Shown piece after piece: positions 41,390 through 54,200 of a DNA stretch of 64,000 nt. The stretch is from positions 74,546,703-74,610,702 of the forward strand of contig OZ022499.1 of NCBI GenBank assembly GCA_963989385.1, written 5' to 3'. The notes beneath the pieces were generated by a model, which was not told where the DNA came from, ran no database searches, and was given only the letters and a program-made list of their open reading frames with translations. A program made the position numbers and the translations under genes. Each line of letters starts with the position of its first letter. Positions within the stretch are counted from its first letter, which is position 1. This DNA comes from Ctena decussata. Taxonomy: Eukaryota; Mollusca; Bivalvia; Lucinida; Lucinidae.

Positions 41390-42560
41390 CTAAAATGCTA
41401 TGTATGGTTATCTTAATGAGTACTTGAAGATATGTGAGTACAAGAGGTCAAGGTTGTTCTTTGACCTTCGACCCTGAATTCTCATGGTTTGACAATTTCA
41501 AACTTTTTCTTAAAAGCCACTGAGCAAATTGTAAACACATTTCATTAACAACCTTTAGGGGTTGATGGAACGAAGATTTTTTCAAATGGTTTGGGTCACA
41601 TGACCAACATGGCGGCCATGCCCATACATGTTAAAAACCTTTAAAAAATCTTCTTCTCCAGAGCCAATTGAACGATGACCTTGAAACTTGGTATGTAGCA
41701 TTGAGTACTCCAGTACTATCAAGATTGTTCAAATTATGACCTTCGGAAGACCTTGACCTTTTTTATGGCAAGGTCAAATATGGGAAAATGCTAGAACATA
41801 AGATTTCATTGGAAGTTTTGAAGATTTTGACCTAAAATCGGTATATAGTCGTCTTGATGAGGTCATGAAGAATTATGAGTACAAGAGGTCAAGGTCATTC
41901 TTTGACCTTTGACCCAGATCTCTCATATTTTGACATTTTTAAGCATTTCCTCAAAAGCCAAAGGGCCAATTGTAAACACATTTCATAAAGAGCCTCCAGG
42001 GCTTGATTGAACAAAAAATTTTCAAACGGTCCAGGTCACATGACCAACCTGGCCGCCATACACATTTATGGTAAAAACCGTTAATAGTTTTCTTCTCCAG
42101 AACCAATACACCAATGGCCTGTAAACTTAGTTAAGTAGCATGGAGTACTAGTCCTACCAAGACTGTTCAAATGATGACCTTGGGTTTACCTTGACTTTTT
42201 CAGCGGCATGGTCAAATATGGGAAAATGCTAGAACATAAGATTTCATGGATAGTTTTGAAGAGTTTGCTGCTCACTCGGTTGGCCATAGGTTCTCTGTAT
42301 CTTGATTATTTGTAATCTTAGTTGTTTCCAACTATGGTTTGAGGGCTGGATTTGGATTTTGATTGTTTCAGTTCCTGGTCTTTGCATACTTTTTACTTTG
42401 GCCTAAAAATGCTATGTATGGTTGTCTTAATGAGTACATGAAGATTTATGAGTACAAGAAGTCATGGTCATTCTTTGACCTTTGACCCAAAACTCATATT
42501 TTGGCAATTTCAGACATAAGAAAAAGCCATTTTACCAATTGCGCAGGTGAGCGATCCAGG
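41390..42560. repeat. Tandem array, about 420-bp unit
   Basis: Three units contain TTTGAAGATTTTGGCCTAAA, TGAGTACAAGAGGTCAAGG, TTCTTTGACCTTTGACCC, GGTCACATGACCAACATGGC and GGGAAAATGCTAGAACATAA. The third is interrupted by a retroelement fragment at 42268-42404. Confidence 0.85.
42268..42404 (+). mobile_element. 130-bp 3' end of the Penelope-like retroelement
   Basis: GCTGCTCACTCGGTTGGCCA to CATACTTTTTACTTT is the reverse complement of 49598-49730, near identical. Array text flanks it (GAAGAGTTTG before, GGCCTAAAAATGCTATG after), so the insertion is later than the array. Confidence 0.85.
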
Positions 42561-43017
42561 GCCAACTGGAGCTTATGTCTTCAATTCGCGCTAAGCAGTG
42601 TAATCGGTTACCTGTTACCTGGAGCGAGTATTAATGTAAATGCAGTTATTTCCCTTAGACCCGGGGAGCGATAGGCATTAATCGATATTAGGAATGTGAT
42701 ATAGATGTCCATATCCCAGGATCTGTACAGGTGTTAAACTTCTCTGAAGCCGGTTTTGTCGTCACTGTGTTTAATATTTATCAGCATAATAACAATACGA
42801 AGGAGCTGGATGGAAAGATTTTTAGTTTTTAACAATGTGGATTTTCATTTTCTTTTCCTCAGATCAAATCAATTTACTTTTTTAGTTGCTCCTATTCGTT
42901 GTAATAAGCCTCTTTTTCCCCTCTCTCTGATATTTAGGTCAAATTTCGTAAGAACTGGCGAGAAAATAAATCTGATTATTGGTCAGTTTTGACAGCGGTT
43001 TTTTTTTTTTTTTTTTT

Positions 43018-43186
43018 GCCACGCCCATCGGGCTCGCGAAATAGATTGACTGCCTGTTTCTTCTGAGGCAGAGCTGCTAGACCTGGGTGTCATTTATCGC
43101 AGGCCGAGCAATACTTGTAGTCGTAAAAATTCAGAGGCAACATCTCGACATGACTGAAATCTTGTTTACTGTGATGTTAAACAACT
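43018..43186 (+). mobile_element. SINE fragment with conserved 3' domain
   Basis: ACATCTCGACATGACTGAAA, then TCTTGTTTACTGTGATGTTA is the mollusc SINE 3' domain also seen in the copies at 46092, 54371 and 57206. A T run (42998-43016) precedes it. No clear tRNA head is visible. Confidence 0.6.
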
Positions 43187-43354
43187 TCTCAACAGCAACG
43201 ATAACCTTTTTCTCTTTATTCTCTGTTTTGACAAAACTGTTTAAAACTTTTATATAAATTGTGTCTCTCGGCATGTAACTAAGCTGCGCTATTTAAAACA
43301 TTAAAGATAAAAAATTTAAGATTAGTCGGACTTTCTATGTTTTAAATAAACAAA

Positions 43355-43596
43355 TGAGCCGTACCACGACAAAAACAAACAGTTTGGCATGTGCACCCTG
43401 CGAACACTCAGAATAGCGAGTGCATGCGCCCATCTGATCTGGGTCTTCGCTGCCCGCATAGAGGTAGCTTAGACCATTGCCTGGTCTGTAAGCGCACAGC
43501 AAAGATTCTAATTAGTATTGGCGGCTGCCAAGGCTGATCTGAGTCTTGGCAGGGCGCTATGGCACTGCGTTGATTTTGTTGCGACACGGCTCAAAT
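43355..43596. mobile_element. Foldback MITE, GAGCCGCGACACGAG family, diverged copy 4
   Basis: AATGAGCCGTACCACGACAA at the left and TTTGTTGCGACACGGCTCAA at the right, with internal CATCTGATCTGGGTCTTCGC and CAAGGCTGATCTGAGTCTTG arms. It is older than copies 1-3. Confidence 0.85.
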
Positions 43597-43783
43597 TACT
43601 GTTTTATACAAAAATAATCATAAGAATGACATTCGGATTAAATATCCATTTCTGACCTTCATTGCCGTTAGCAGGTGTTAATTTTGAAGTTGCATTGTTT
43701 TGACAAGACGTGTGAGCGAATGTGTTTTTCACACCTTCCGACTGGCATCGACTACTCAGTTGATGACTTTAGCAAACAATTAA

Positions 43784-43903
43784 ATGAGCCGCGACAAAGG
43801 TGCAAGTACGCCCAGCAAAGTCTCAGATCAGCCTGGGCATCCGCTTGATCTGATCAGAGGCTTTGCTATCGGCATGGAGGTAGCTTAGAGTCTTAGCTAC
43901 CCT
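43784..43903 (+). mobile_element. Half copy of the GAGCCGCGACACGAG foldback family
   Basis: Only the left half is present: ATGAGCCGCGACAAAGGTGC, then CAGATCAGCCTGGGCATCCG, then GTAGCTTAGAGTCTTAGCTA, ending at the central loop. 43904-44840 holds no recognised gene. Confidence 0.8.
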
Positions 43904-44844
43904 TTTCGACGCCATTTTCGGTTTGTTTTCAAACCGGTCGGTCATATGTTATTTTGCAATTTTAAAATGTTCCAAAACCAAATTTTCTGAAATTTCACAT
44001 AATAGTAGAATATATATCAATATTTATCATGGCATAGGTCTGCGTTTTGGAGAAAGTCGAATAAGCTGTAAATCGTAATTTTTTGTTCACATGTTTGACG
44101 CTGACTTAAAGGGCACTGTTTCGTCAATAATTACACAGGCGGAAAAGGATGTCCTGGAATTATTTTAACAGAAAAATTCAATAATGGAAGTCAGAAAAGT
44201 GCTCTTAAAATTTCAACCGGTGGGGCGATTTGATTAATCTGTATGGTGGCGTGAAAGTACAATGGGGTTCGTCGATAGCTATTTTGATGGCGACAATTTC
44301 GAACAAAAATTCGTTGCTATGTGTTTGATTATATCCCTACTCCTTGGAGCTGCGTTCCAACTGTTAGGACCATGGAGACTTTAAAGTGCTCATATTACTA
44401 CGACTGCTAAAAGCATCTAAACACAAAACACAATTCAAATGAAAAGCAGCTCAAACTTCCTGCTTGGTGATCAAATGTCGCTTAATGTGCACTTACTGAG
44501 TCATATAATAGGGGATTTTGTTTTTATTATAAACCGCTCTAGAAAATGCCACTGGTCGCAGAATGTAGTAAACAAAACTGAGACAATGGCTTTGGTCCAA
44601 CTAATGTACATTGAATCTTTACCATTTTATTCAACATTATAAAATTGAAGAAAGTAGGTCATTTCAGGTGCCAACTAAAACGACTCAAATCAGTTTTCAA
44701 CACTTTCTATGTGAAAGCTTTTTTTTTCATTGGCTAATCACAGTCATTTACAATGACGAAAACGCAGTGAGAATCTTGCAGCAATACCTTGCGATGAACT
44801 ATTTCATGAATTAGTTGGGGATGTATGAGGATAGTTTTTTGTGG

Positions 44845-45130
44845 ACATGTATGTGGTGGCACCCCACTAGAGCCGTCTCATAGGACGGTTCTGGTGGGGA
44901 GTCATAACATATGTTTTAGGTCAAAGATGGATGGGGTTGTCCTGGAGGTGTCCTCAAGTACCCCTCTTATCTATGAATTGGTTTGGGATAGTTGTCCGTG
45001 GAAATGAGTGGTGTGGCACCACACTAAAGCCATCTAAATCAGATGGTTCTGGTGAGGGGTCACGATATATGTTTTTATTTAAAGACAGGAGGGATTGTCA
45101 CAGAGTTGTCATCAAATGCCCCTCATGTCT
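44845..45130. repeat. Tandem duplication (two units) with a conserved hairpin
   Basis: Unit 1 (about 44853-45008) and unit 2 (about 45009-45130) share TGTGGCACC, CTAGAGCCGTCT or CTAAAGCCATCT, GGTTCTGGTG, ATATGTTTT and CCCCTC. In each, a stem flanks a loop: 44862-44899 and 45022-45054. 45131-46091 holds no recognisable gene. Confidence 0.75.
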
Positions 45131-46091
45131 GAAGCACTGTACATGTGTATTTACATTTTATGTTCCTTAGTTGTACTGCGGTCAGGTAGACCAAGCCAAT
45201 TTAAATTTTGTTTTGTTTTGCTTTTGTTTTGCTATTGCTTTCAGTTAATTTATTTCACTTGTGATGTGATGAACATGCATTTGAGCATATCTGGCAGTTT
45301 ATATTGGCCTGCAAATAGGTGTGTGCTGCTCAGAGTCTGCATTGTTACCATATTTTTTCGGTTGGCGGGGGACAGTCTAGAGTTTTCAGACAGGGAGAAG
45401 TTTTGCAACATCTTCAAAACTTTAGGAGAAGTTTTGACCCAAATTTTGGATTTTCCTTAACCTACAATTTCTATACTTTTTCCCTCTCCTATGGAGTTCA
45501 GTGATCTCTCCAGACCACTAAGGCGTGTCGCTTGCAACATGCTTTTCTCTTCAAATTACCTTTGCAACATGCCTTGGTTTCTGATAAAAAATTATAAACA
45601 TGCTGATTAATGTTTTCGTTTCTTAGCCAGTAAGTTGTTTGGAATACATAAAGGATCGCCAGTATTTTATTTATAATGTAAATTTGGACTGGTTTTATAG
45701 GGTGTATTGCGTAATTAATGATTTTATGGGTTGGTCAGCGGGTCAAGGCGTGGTTTTTGTGTTAAACGCGACATGCCTTCTGGGATTTCTGGGGAGAGCA
45801 CAGGGAGTTTAATTAAAGTTACAAAAACACTTTTTATGAAATACCCCCAAATTCCATGCACCCGTCCAAACATTCCAAACATTCTGCAAACCGTTTTCGC
45901 AAATGCATCAATGTTGTATGTAAAACACTCGAAGCGATACAATCATAATCAAGGGCGAGTTTTTGGAATAATGTTTTCAAAAGGTTTTTGAAATAAAGTT
46001 AGACACCGTCCCCATCCCCTCCATTCCAGAATGTTACAATAACAATACGGTTTATAAGGAATTATTTACTGTCAATTTGATTTAATTTGTA

Positions 46092-46262
46092 AGATGCCCC
46101 GATAGCTCAGTAGCTTAAGCGCTGGCCTGCTGATCTAGCGTTCCCGGGTTCGAACCCCGCTGTAGGCGGGTATACTTGGTTCCACTGCACAAAGCCTTCC
46201 ATTATCATTACCCATTGTCCTGATATGACTGAGATACTGTTAAAAAGGACGTAAAATCACAA
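46092..46262 (+). mobile_element. tRNA-derived SINE
   Basis: The head GCCCCGATAGCTCAGTAGCT, then GCGTTCCCGGGTTCGAACCC keeps a pol III box A and an exact box B core GGTTCGAACC. The 3' domain CATTGTCCTGATATGACTGA, then ACTGTTAAAAAGGACGTAAA follows. It ends in a (CATC)n tail near 46264-46280. This is not a functional tRNA: the domain continues past the acceptor region. Confidence 0.85.
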
Positions 46263-46299
46263 GACATCCATCCATCCATCTGATTTAGAGTAAATGGTA

Positions 46300-49200
46300 A
46301 GACGGTAATTATATGTGCAGACTAGAGTGTTAATGTAGTCCCTGTGATTTACATTTTCATGGAAACTTGGAGGAGTGTGTCGGAACTGTGTAGATGCAAA
46401 GGCTGATTTGACTATCTTGTTTGTGCATGAATCACTTATTGTGAATCACTTAGGTTGCAGTTAGCAGTGGCAATATCAACTGAGGACAGAATGTAACATA
46501 TTTCTTAAAAATTCCCAAAACACTAGTAAGAAGAGCTAACGGCTCTTGAAGTTTGTATAATGTCTGAAGATGAAAAGTGTACTATAGTAAGCATGAAAAA
46601 CGCCATTCTTGCATTCACTCTACTACAATAACATTGATGTTTATCTAAAAAGGCATCTTGACGGTAACATTACGTTACATAACTGTAATCTGTCTGGGGG
46701 ATAATAATCCAGGGTCATGAGCAATACAAGTAGGACCCTGTAAGCATAATTGCTAATTTTATGCCTTTATCATATTCATTCAAGGACAGGCTCTTTGAAG
46801 CTCAAACATCGTTGTTGCTGCATTATATTTCTGTATTTTACCTAGAAACTGGTCAGCGTAGTGGGTGGGGTAATATTAGACTTTACAGCAGCAAGCTGTT
46901 ACATATGCAATGTAGAGAAGAAGTAAATTTATAAACATGACTTTTTAAAATACCTTGATATATAAAAACAGACTAAACTTTTTAAAAAGCTTACTTATAC
47001 GCCACACAAAACCTGTAACGTATATCACTGTAACTAAAAATAAATAATAAAATAAACAACCATGATCTGAATGAATCGCCTGAATTATTTAAGGATGTGT
47101 TGTTTTTAATAAAGACACCCTGTTTCATCTGATTGAATCATACCCATCTTTGAAAGACCTGCTTGTATATATTGAAATATTAAGGTAGCAATTAGCAGTG
47201 GTATTGCCAGAGGAAGAGAGAATGCAACTTTTTTCGTATGAATTTCCCCTAAATTGACGAAAATTTCTAACTGTAGATGGTGTAGCCTTTCAGTGTTATA
47301 TATCATGTCTTAAGTTAACAGATGTACACCTTCCTGTGAAGAAACACCCAGTAATATGTCTTTGAACTATGATAATAAGGGGCTGTCCTGTGCTAGAAAG
47401 GAAATGTAACAGTAACATTACGTTACATGTCTGTAATCTATCAAGGATTGTTGTTTATTATTATTGAGAAAGCTGTTTTCAAAGGCTTAATTCTCAGATG
47501 CCAGAGAACATTTAATTTACCACTGACACTAAGATGACGAAGTTTTGCTATTTAATTTAATTTACATATGAACTCAACAAGACGCATATAAATCTTTACA
47601 TCTGAAGCATGTAGAACTTTCTTAACATTTAATTTGACTTATAGGAACAGCACAAAGCTCATCATTTAAAATTGCATGCGAAAAGGAAATATGTATAAGT
47701 TGATATTAGACATAAATGATTTATGTCCAAGTTTAGAACTGTCACAGAGGTGATACCTATCTCCCAACCTGTGCTGTCGACCGAGCCATTTGGAGAACCT
47801 ACACACAAAAGAGCCTGTCAGATAAGGTAACTGATAGAAGTATCGGCTCGGTCGACCGTTATTAACACCCTTATTGCTATGATGCCTGTTGCATTCTCAT
47901 TCAACAGTCCTTTGCACAGTGCTACCTCATAAGCAAGCTTGTGTTAATTATTATAACTTACATGCTGATTTGTAAACAACGTTACCCGTTTGTATTGCTC
48001 CCATCGTTACAATGCAACATATTATTATCACGGTGACAAGGTAACAATGAAAAATTATGCTTTTTTTATGTAACTCAGAGTGTCTTATAATCAATCTGTG
48101 CCCGACATGTATCGCTCATTATAACATTACCAAGATTTATTTTGTCAGGTAATTCTGTACACCCCTGTCTGTGTTCTGACATTTTATCACAAACAGGTTA
48201 ATGTAACAAAAGTCTAATTTAATTTTGATCATTCAACTTGTGGTAAGTATATTTATTCAGTTGTTGTATTGTTTTTACCAGCGAAATAAAGCTGCATTTT
48301 CTTACTGTATATAACATATCTGGACTATGATCATTCAGAATAGCAGTAAGATTTAATAAATAAGAAGTTTGTGTCCGTGATTTTTGCTAAGCAATATGGT
48401 AATATGTTCTAAGTCAATGAAATCATTTTAAAATCAGGTATTAATAGACCTTGAGCTGACAATAGACCCCCCTCCCCCCCAGGGGGAGTTTTGTACACTA
48501 TAATTTTCTGAAACTACATTATATAAGAAACAAAATGACACATGTTAGCCCTCTGTACGTTGGGGCGTTAACGTGTAACGTCAACGTCAATTACACTACC
48601 CAAATTTACATATTCACGTTATAATAGAAAATACGCATTGTTATACACATCTTAGTATTGGCCCTAAACAATGTCAAGTTTTGTCTGCTAGCTCATAAAT
48701 CGCTGTTTCAAGGTAATTGCCAGTGTCAAGGATAAGTTGACTAATCCGTATATCGTAATTTACGTTATATTTGACGTTTTTCCCATTCAGTGTGTATATA
48801 CACGTAATATAAGGAGCAAATTGTAAGAATTGAAGTGTAGAGAAAAGTTAATGTCATATATATGACTATCTTAATATTCTAGAACATTGAAAGCAATCTG
48901 AAGGCTTACAAAACTCGTCAGCAGTTACGATAAATATGTAACGTATATAACCACAAAAAAAAAAAAAAATAAAAAAAGAATCAGACTAAATCGCTGAATT
49001 GGTGGACTGAAGTTTATATATGCTCCATCAATCTTCTTCGATTCATGCCCAGCTTAGATAAGTAGCAGTTAGCAGTGGATATATTAAATGGGGACAGAAA
49101 ATATCTTATTTTTTGTAGAATTTAACCTACAAAATAATGAGAAAAGCTAATAAAGTCAACAGCTGCATTTTATCTTTCAATGTTTTCTGTATTATGTCTT

Positions 49201-49600
49201 AAGTAGACACTGTTGTATATGTTAATATGAAAAACCGCCAATGGTATGTGTCTTCAAACTGAAAAAGAACATCGGATAGTGTATATTTGAAAAGCAAATT
49301 AACAGTAACGTTACGTTACATAATTGTAATATATCTGGGGATAAGATTTGTAAGTCATCTGTTCTCAAAATTTTAGTTCCCAGGGGGGCTTGAATTATTC
49401 ATTGATGTTGTTTTAGCTTACCACTGGTAGTCAGATGGCAAATTTAGCTCTTCAAAATACACAAGAACTCAGCAAGACGCAGATAGATTGTTACAGCTGA
49501 AGCAGTTCGACCTTGCCTTTAATTCAGTCTCACTTAAAAGTGACTTCATGAAAATGATTTTTCTATTCTGAATTTTATGCATGGAATGAAGTAGGTATAA
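46300..49600. repeat. Long, diverged repeat units, part 1
   Basis: Blocks recur at wide spacing: TTAGCAGTGG (about 46462, 47191, 49070), TAACATTACGTTACATAACT-like (about 46662, 47413, 49305), GTAACGTATAT (about 47014, 48937), and a CTGTGCTGTCGACC block (about 47771, again near 51265). The first two units are about 740 bp apart; later ones are longer. No coding potential is seen. An A-rich run lies at 48954-48970. Confidence 0.65.
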
Positions 49601-51230
49601 AAGTAAAAAGTATGCAAAGACCAGGAACTGAAACAATCAAAATCCAAATCCAGCCCTCAAACCATAGTTGGAAACAACTAAGATTACAAATAATCAAGAT
49701 ACAGAGAACATATGGTCAACCGAGTGAGCAGCTTGTTCCCAAAAGGTGGCCACTCAGCAACCCAAACCGAACCAAAAATAATAAGAACATACATAAGGTA
49801 AAACATCACAGAAACTCTGACACCAAAAACAGGCAACAGAGAACCACAACAGAACTACCGCCTTGGAACGGTCAGTAATGAATTACTGGGGGGCTTAAAT
49901 CGATTTTACAGGCCCAACCTCACCCTCAGTTACTGAAGTGGTACAAAACATTTAGTTGGTTGTTCGGTTCGCATGATAACCCTCTAACTCGTCAATGAAT
50001 CATCACGGTAAACACATAAATCAAATTTCAACACCATGAAGAAGCAAAGACGAGGACTCAACAGATACAACGGGCCGTCTGACAGGTGGAGATCCCTGTC
50101 CTGCCAAACAACCCCACTGGAAATCTGAAGCAAAAGAAGGTCACCAGTTGAGCCCCGGTGGACCAAGCAACAGACAAAAAGGCTCCGGTCCCAACCAACT
50201 AAAATATATAGCTTTAGGTCGGGGCCATCATAGAGTCTGACGACCGATCCCCCGGCGTGCAATTAAAGAGTGCAGCAAAGTTATCAACCGTGATTGGGTT
50301 AATCACTAAGCATGCAGACTGTCGCATAACATTTAAATTATAGCCAATACGTTTGTGACGTATTATTATTTTTCGGAATTGATCAGAAAAATCAGTCCTA
50401 CCCTTAATCTTTTTGAATTTGTATACTAAGTCACCATAAAATTCTGGTTCCGATAGGCCTTGGTGTAAAAGAAATTTTAATCCGACATCAAATTTTGAAA
50501 CCAATTCATGGTGTCTGCGATAGAATTTAGAAAAAGCCTTTCTAAGCTTATGATACCGATAGCCCTGTTGAAGAAGTTTAGCAGTTAAACATTTATTACG
50601 AGCATTAAAGTCATCTACATGACTACACACTCTAGCAAATCTTATAAGTTGAGAAATATACACTCCATAAGAGGGACGACGTGGAACGTCACCATCCAAA
50701 AATGGAAAATTAACTATATCAAAGTCAAAGTCATCACGTTTATCATAAATTTTAGAAGATACAAAACCGTTAGAAATAGATAGATGTAAATCCAAAAAGG
50801 GGGCCTCGGTATCTGAAGTATTAGCTTTATTCAATTTAAGTTCAGGTGGGTAAATTTGGTTAACCATGCTTTCAAAATAAGGATTATCAATGTTCAGAAG
50901 ATCGTCTAAATATCTAGAGGTTGAGTTAAATGCCTCAATGATATCAGCTTGATTATCAACAGAAAGAGAAGTCATGAAATCTCTTTCATAACAAAATAAA
51001 AACAAATCGGCCACAAGAGGAGCACAATTTGTACCCATCGGAATACCAACAATTTGTCTGTATAACTTATTACCAAATCTGATGTAAATATTATCTAAGA
51101 GATATGATAAGGCGTCACATACATTCTGACATGACCAAAGACTATATCCTCTATATATTTTACGGTCAGTAGAAGTGAAAAACGCTTTCTTATCGTTGAT
51201 ATATTCTGCAACTTATTAATATTTAGGTTT
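49601..51230 (-). mobile_element. Penelope-like retroelement fragment
   Basis: The minus-strand RT frame (51214-50214) is followed by about 600 bp of 3' sequence ending at AAAAGTAAAAAGTATGCAAA (49598-49617). Long-repeat text continues on both sides, so the element interrupts the 46-52 kb repeat. The 5' part is missing. The same 3' end occurs at 29711 and 42268 with different 5' truncation points, as expected from incomplete reverse transcription. Confidence 0.75.
50214..51214 (-). CDS. Reverse transcriptase fragment, Penelope-like
   Basis: The open frame continues above the first Met (51038) to about 51214. Order of motifs: KKAFFTSTDRKIYRG, SLWSCQNVCDALSYLLDNIY, VGIPMGTNCAPLVADLFLF, then YERDFM, the catalytic RYLDDLLNIDN box (Y-L-D-D), the DLHLSIS stretch, KIYDKRDDFDFDIVNFPF, YGVYISQLIRFARVCS and a basic C-terminal part. 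The RT copies element RNA into DNA. G-I-P-M-G-T-N-C-A-P and Y-x-D-D fit Penelope-like enzymes, whose full proteins often carry a GIY-YIG nuclease; none is visible here. The N-terminal RT motifs are missing, so it is a dead fragment. Another RT class of similar motif is possible. Confidence 0.8.
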
Positions 51231-54200
51231 GGTCAGGATGGGGATAAAACCAATTTCGCTACCTGTGCTGTTGGCTGAGCAATTCAACTGCCCTAGATAC
51301 AAATATGAAACTGTGACTGCTAGCTGAGGCAATCAAAAGAAGTATCAACTCGACTGATAGGCTTTAACACCATTTTTGCTACGCTGTCAGTCGAATTGTC
51401 AGCCAAGAGCCTCTCTGCACAGTAACGGCTTTACATAGGTTAGCAAATATGTGTGGCTCCAGTGATCATAAGTTAATTTGTAAACTACGTGAGCAGCTCC
51501 CATCAAATACATTACAGAATATTAACATTGTGAAAATTCAAGGATTAAAGAAAGTGAGATACTTAATAACGCATACAACATTCTGTCATCAGCCTGTTCA
51601 GGAGTTCTATTTTTCATTTTGTTGTTACGAATAATTAACTGGTCAGGTAATTTTGCAAACCCCATGGTTTTATTCCCACTTCTTGTTACTATCAAGGACT
51701 ATAGGTGTTACGAAAGATAAATTTTGGTCAGACAATTTTCAATATGTAAGCAACTAAAATTGGTGTTTGGATATTGCCAAAATGCTGTATTCTCTAACAG
51801 TAATCAAAACATTTGGACAAGGATGATTTGATGAGCAGTAAGATATCATAAATTAGCAGATTACAAGCATATTTATTGCTAAATAATATGGTACATGTAA
51901 TACAGGGTCACGGAGATCAAATGCAGAAAGTTATTTAGGTTAGCCCTCCCTTGGCATGTACAGGTATGCACCATTTCTATTTCTTGATAATTTGCTTGTA
52001 CCATTTCTATTACTTGATTATTTGCTCTTCAGAAGTACTGTATTGCTGGTTAAGGATAATGGAAATGAAGAATTTATAAACTCTCAATGAATAGTTGTAT
52101 ATGTTACTTGTTCAACCTTTCTTTTCTTTTTTCTCAGCATAACTACAATGTAGGTGAATACATTTTGAAGGAGAACAACTAAGATTTGCTCATAAATATC
52201 TGAACAATGATGATCAACATTAATATATTCTGCCATTTGCATACACCACTCCATTATGTGGGAAGAGCTTACTGGAACACTGTCCCTCGAAAAAAAAAAC
52301 AATAAAATCATTTTTGTCCAACTAAACGTATCTATATGTCCTTTGGTGAATTGATTCCTTAAGAAATGATTGAATGTAACTACATGTAGTTAGATTCTTT
52401 AAGAGATGATTGAATGTAGTTAGACTTGAAAGAGCAAGAAACAAAAGCATAGAAATATAGATCATTTTAAACATAGCATTTATAGATTGCTACAGTATCG
52501 CTAGTAACTGCCCGTGCCTCTTTTTCTGTATTAAACGTTTCTGATACTATTCTCCCAAACTCCTGGTTGACACATTATTGTTAGTTACAAAAATGAACTG
52601 AATAAAGCAACGCATTAACACTACCATTAAACATTTTCAAAACAATGTTTGTTTCTTAACTGTCACTGAGCAATATTGTTCCTCTTGGTAACGTAACATA
52701 TACGATAGTCTTACAAAAGTAAGTATAGTCTGCCAGCAAATATCTATTTAGCTTTGATGCAGAACTGTATTGGATGAAGTCTTCATACTTTAGGTTTACT
52801 GTTCTGCTTTATAGGTCATCAGTGTGCATGTAAGAACTAATCAAATCCTGTCAATGAACAAGGTTGTACCATATTTTGTATTGTTGATTACTGATAATTT
52901 TATAGTTTTAAACTAAACAGGTCAAAATTGCTTAGGTTTTAACATTATCAAACTGATTGGACATCATTTTGTTTGAGGCCAATATGCAAAACCGACGCTG
53001 GCATTTAATAGCCGTCGTTTTATTTTATCTTTTCTGAAGTTGTATGTTTTTTGTTGTTTTTTTTTGTTGTTTTTTTTCAGCTGTATGTAACAAATTTGAC
53101 GTCTGTCACTGTCTTTAAAACTCAAATGTACAAATTGTAAAAGAAACAAACTTGGCAATGCCATAATGAAATACTTTAATTTTTGATATAATAACAAAGT
53201 AAACAGCAAAACCTGTTTTACTTGTGCAGAATATGTGAATGCCCTTAATATTACAATTTAAAGTATACTGTGTTTAATCACGTATAAAACACACCTCACG
53301 AATCCCTAAAAGTAATAATTGAGAGAAGTGTTGATAGGTCCAGGTAAACAATATATCATAAGAAAACCCAGTCTTATATGTGGTATTGTTACATGTGGCA
53401 GTGAAAAAAAACTGATTAACAGTATTGTAATGAAATATCTTAAATGCTAAATGTTATTTACGTTACTACCAGTAATAGCTAATGATAAAAAATGAACCAA
53501 AATGCATTTTTCTCTTATATTAAAAGATTCTTTAATAAAGAAACTGCTACCAAAGAAAACAAAATGGTTCTAGGTTCAAATTATATGATTTTAACAAAAA
53601 ATAGCCCTAGGTAACGTATATAATCGATTATTATGGCCGACTTAAATGCGTTCAAAATATTGTGGAACTGTTCCTTGCTGTTTAAATAGACTGACATATT
53701 CAAGTTTAACATTTACAGTTGTTTTCGATTCAACGGTGTAGTTCAAGCACTTAAATTATACGGAAAGTGATATCTGTAATATAGAACGTTTATAAGGGGC
53801 GGCTGTGTTCAACACCATATTTCTCCCAAAGTATACAAGACAGGATAATATTTTTTGCGGATCTGAAAAGACCGATAAATTGTCTTTAACACAATAACAA
53901 ATATATGGTCTAATATTAAAGGAATAACTTACAAAAAGAAAGTATTCTGGATGGAAATAGCAATTTTAATGGGGTGTAAAGTTAAATGTCACGTATATTA
54001 CACCATGTAGGCTAAAGTGACCTTTCAAACATCATAACTTTTAGTTCTTGGATTGTTCTATTGGACTCTATTATAATTTTAAACATAGGAAAGTGAATTA
54101 TATTTTTTTTAATTTTTGATAATTTTTATGTTATGTTTTTTTTTTTAATGGGTAACGTTTGTAACAGGCTGTTACAGCTTAACGCCCCACTCGCCAGAGG

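Noticed and set aside
45095..45460. 121-residue frame
   Set aside because: Low-complexity Phe/Leu/Cys stretch starting inside the tandem duplication, with no recognisable domain.
46092..46166. Functional tRNA gene
   Set aside because: Box A and box B are present, but the conserved SINE 3' domain follows directly and the acceptor stem does not pair well.
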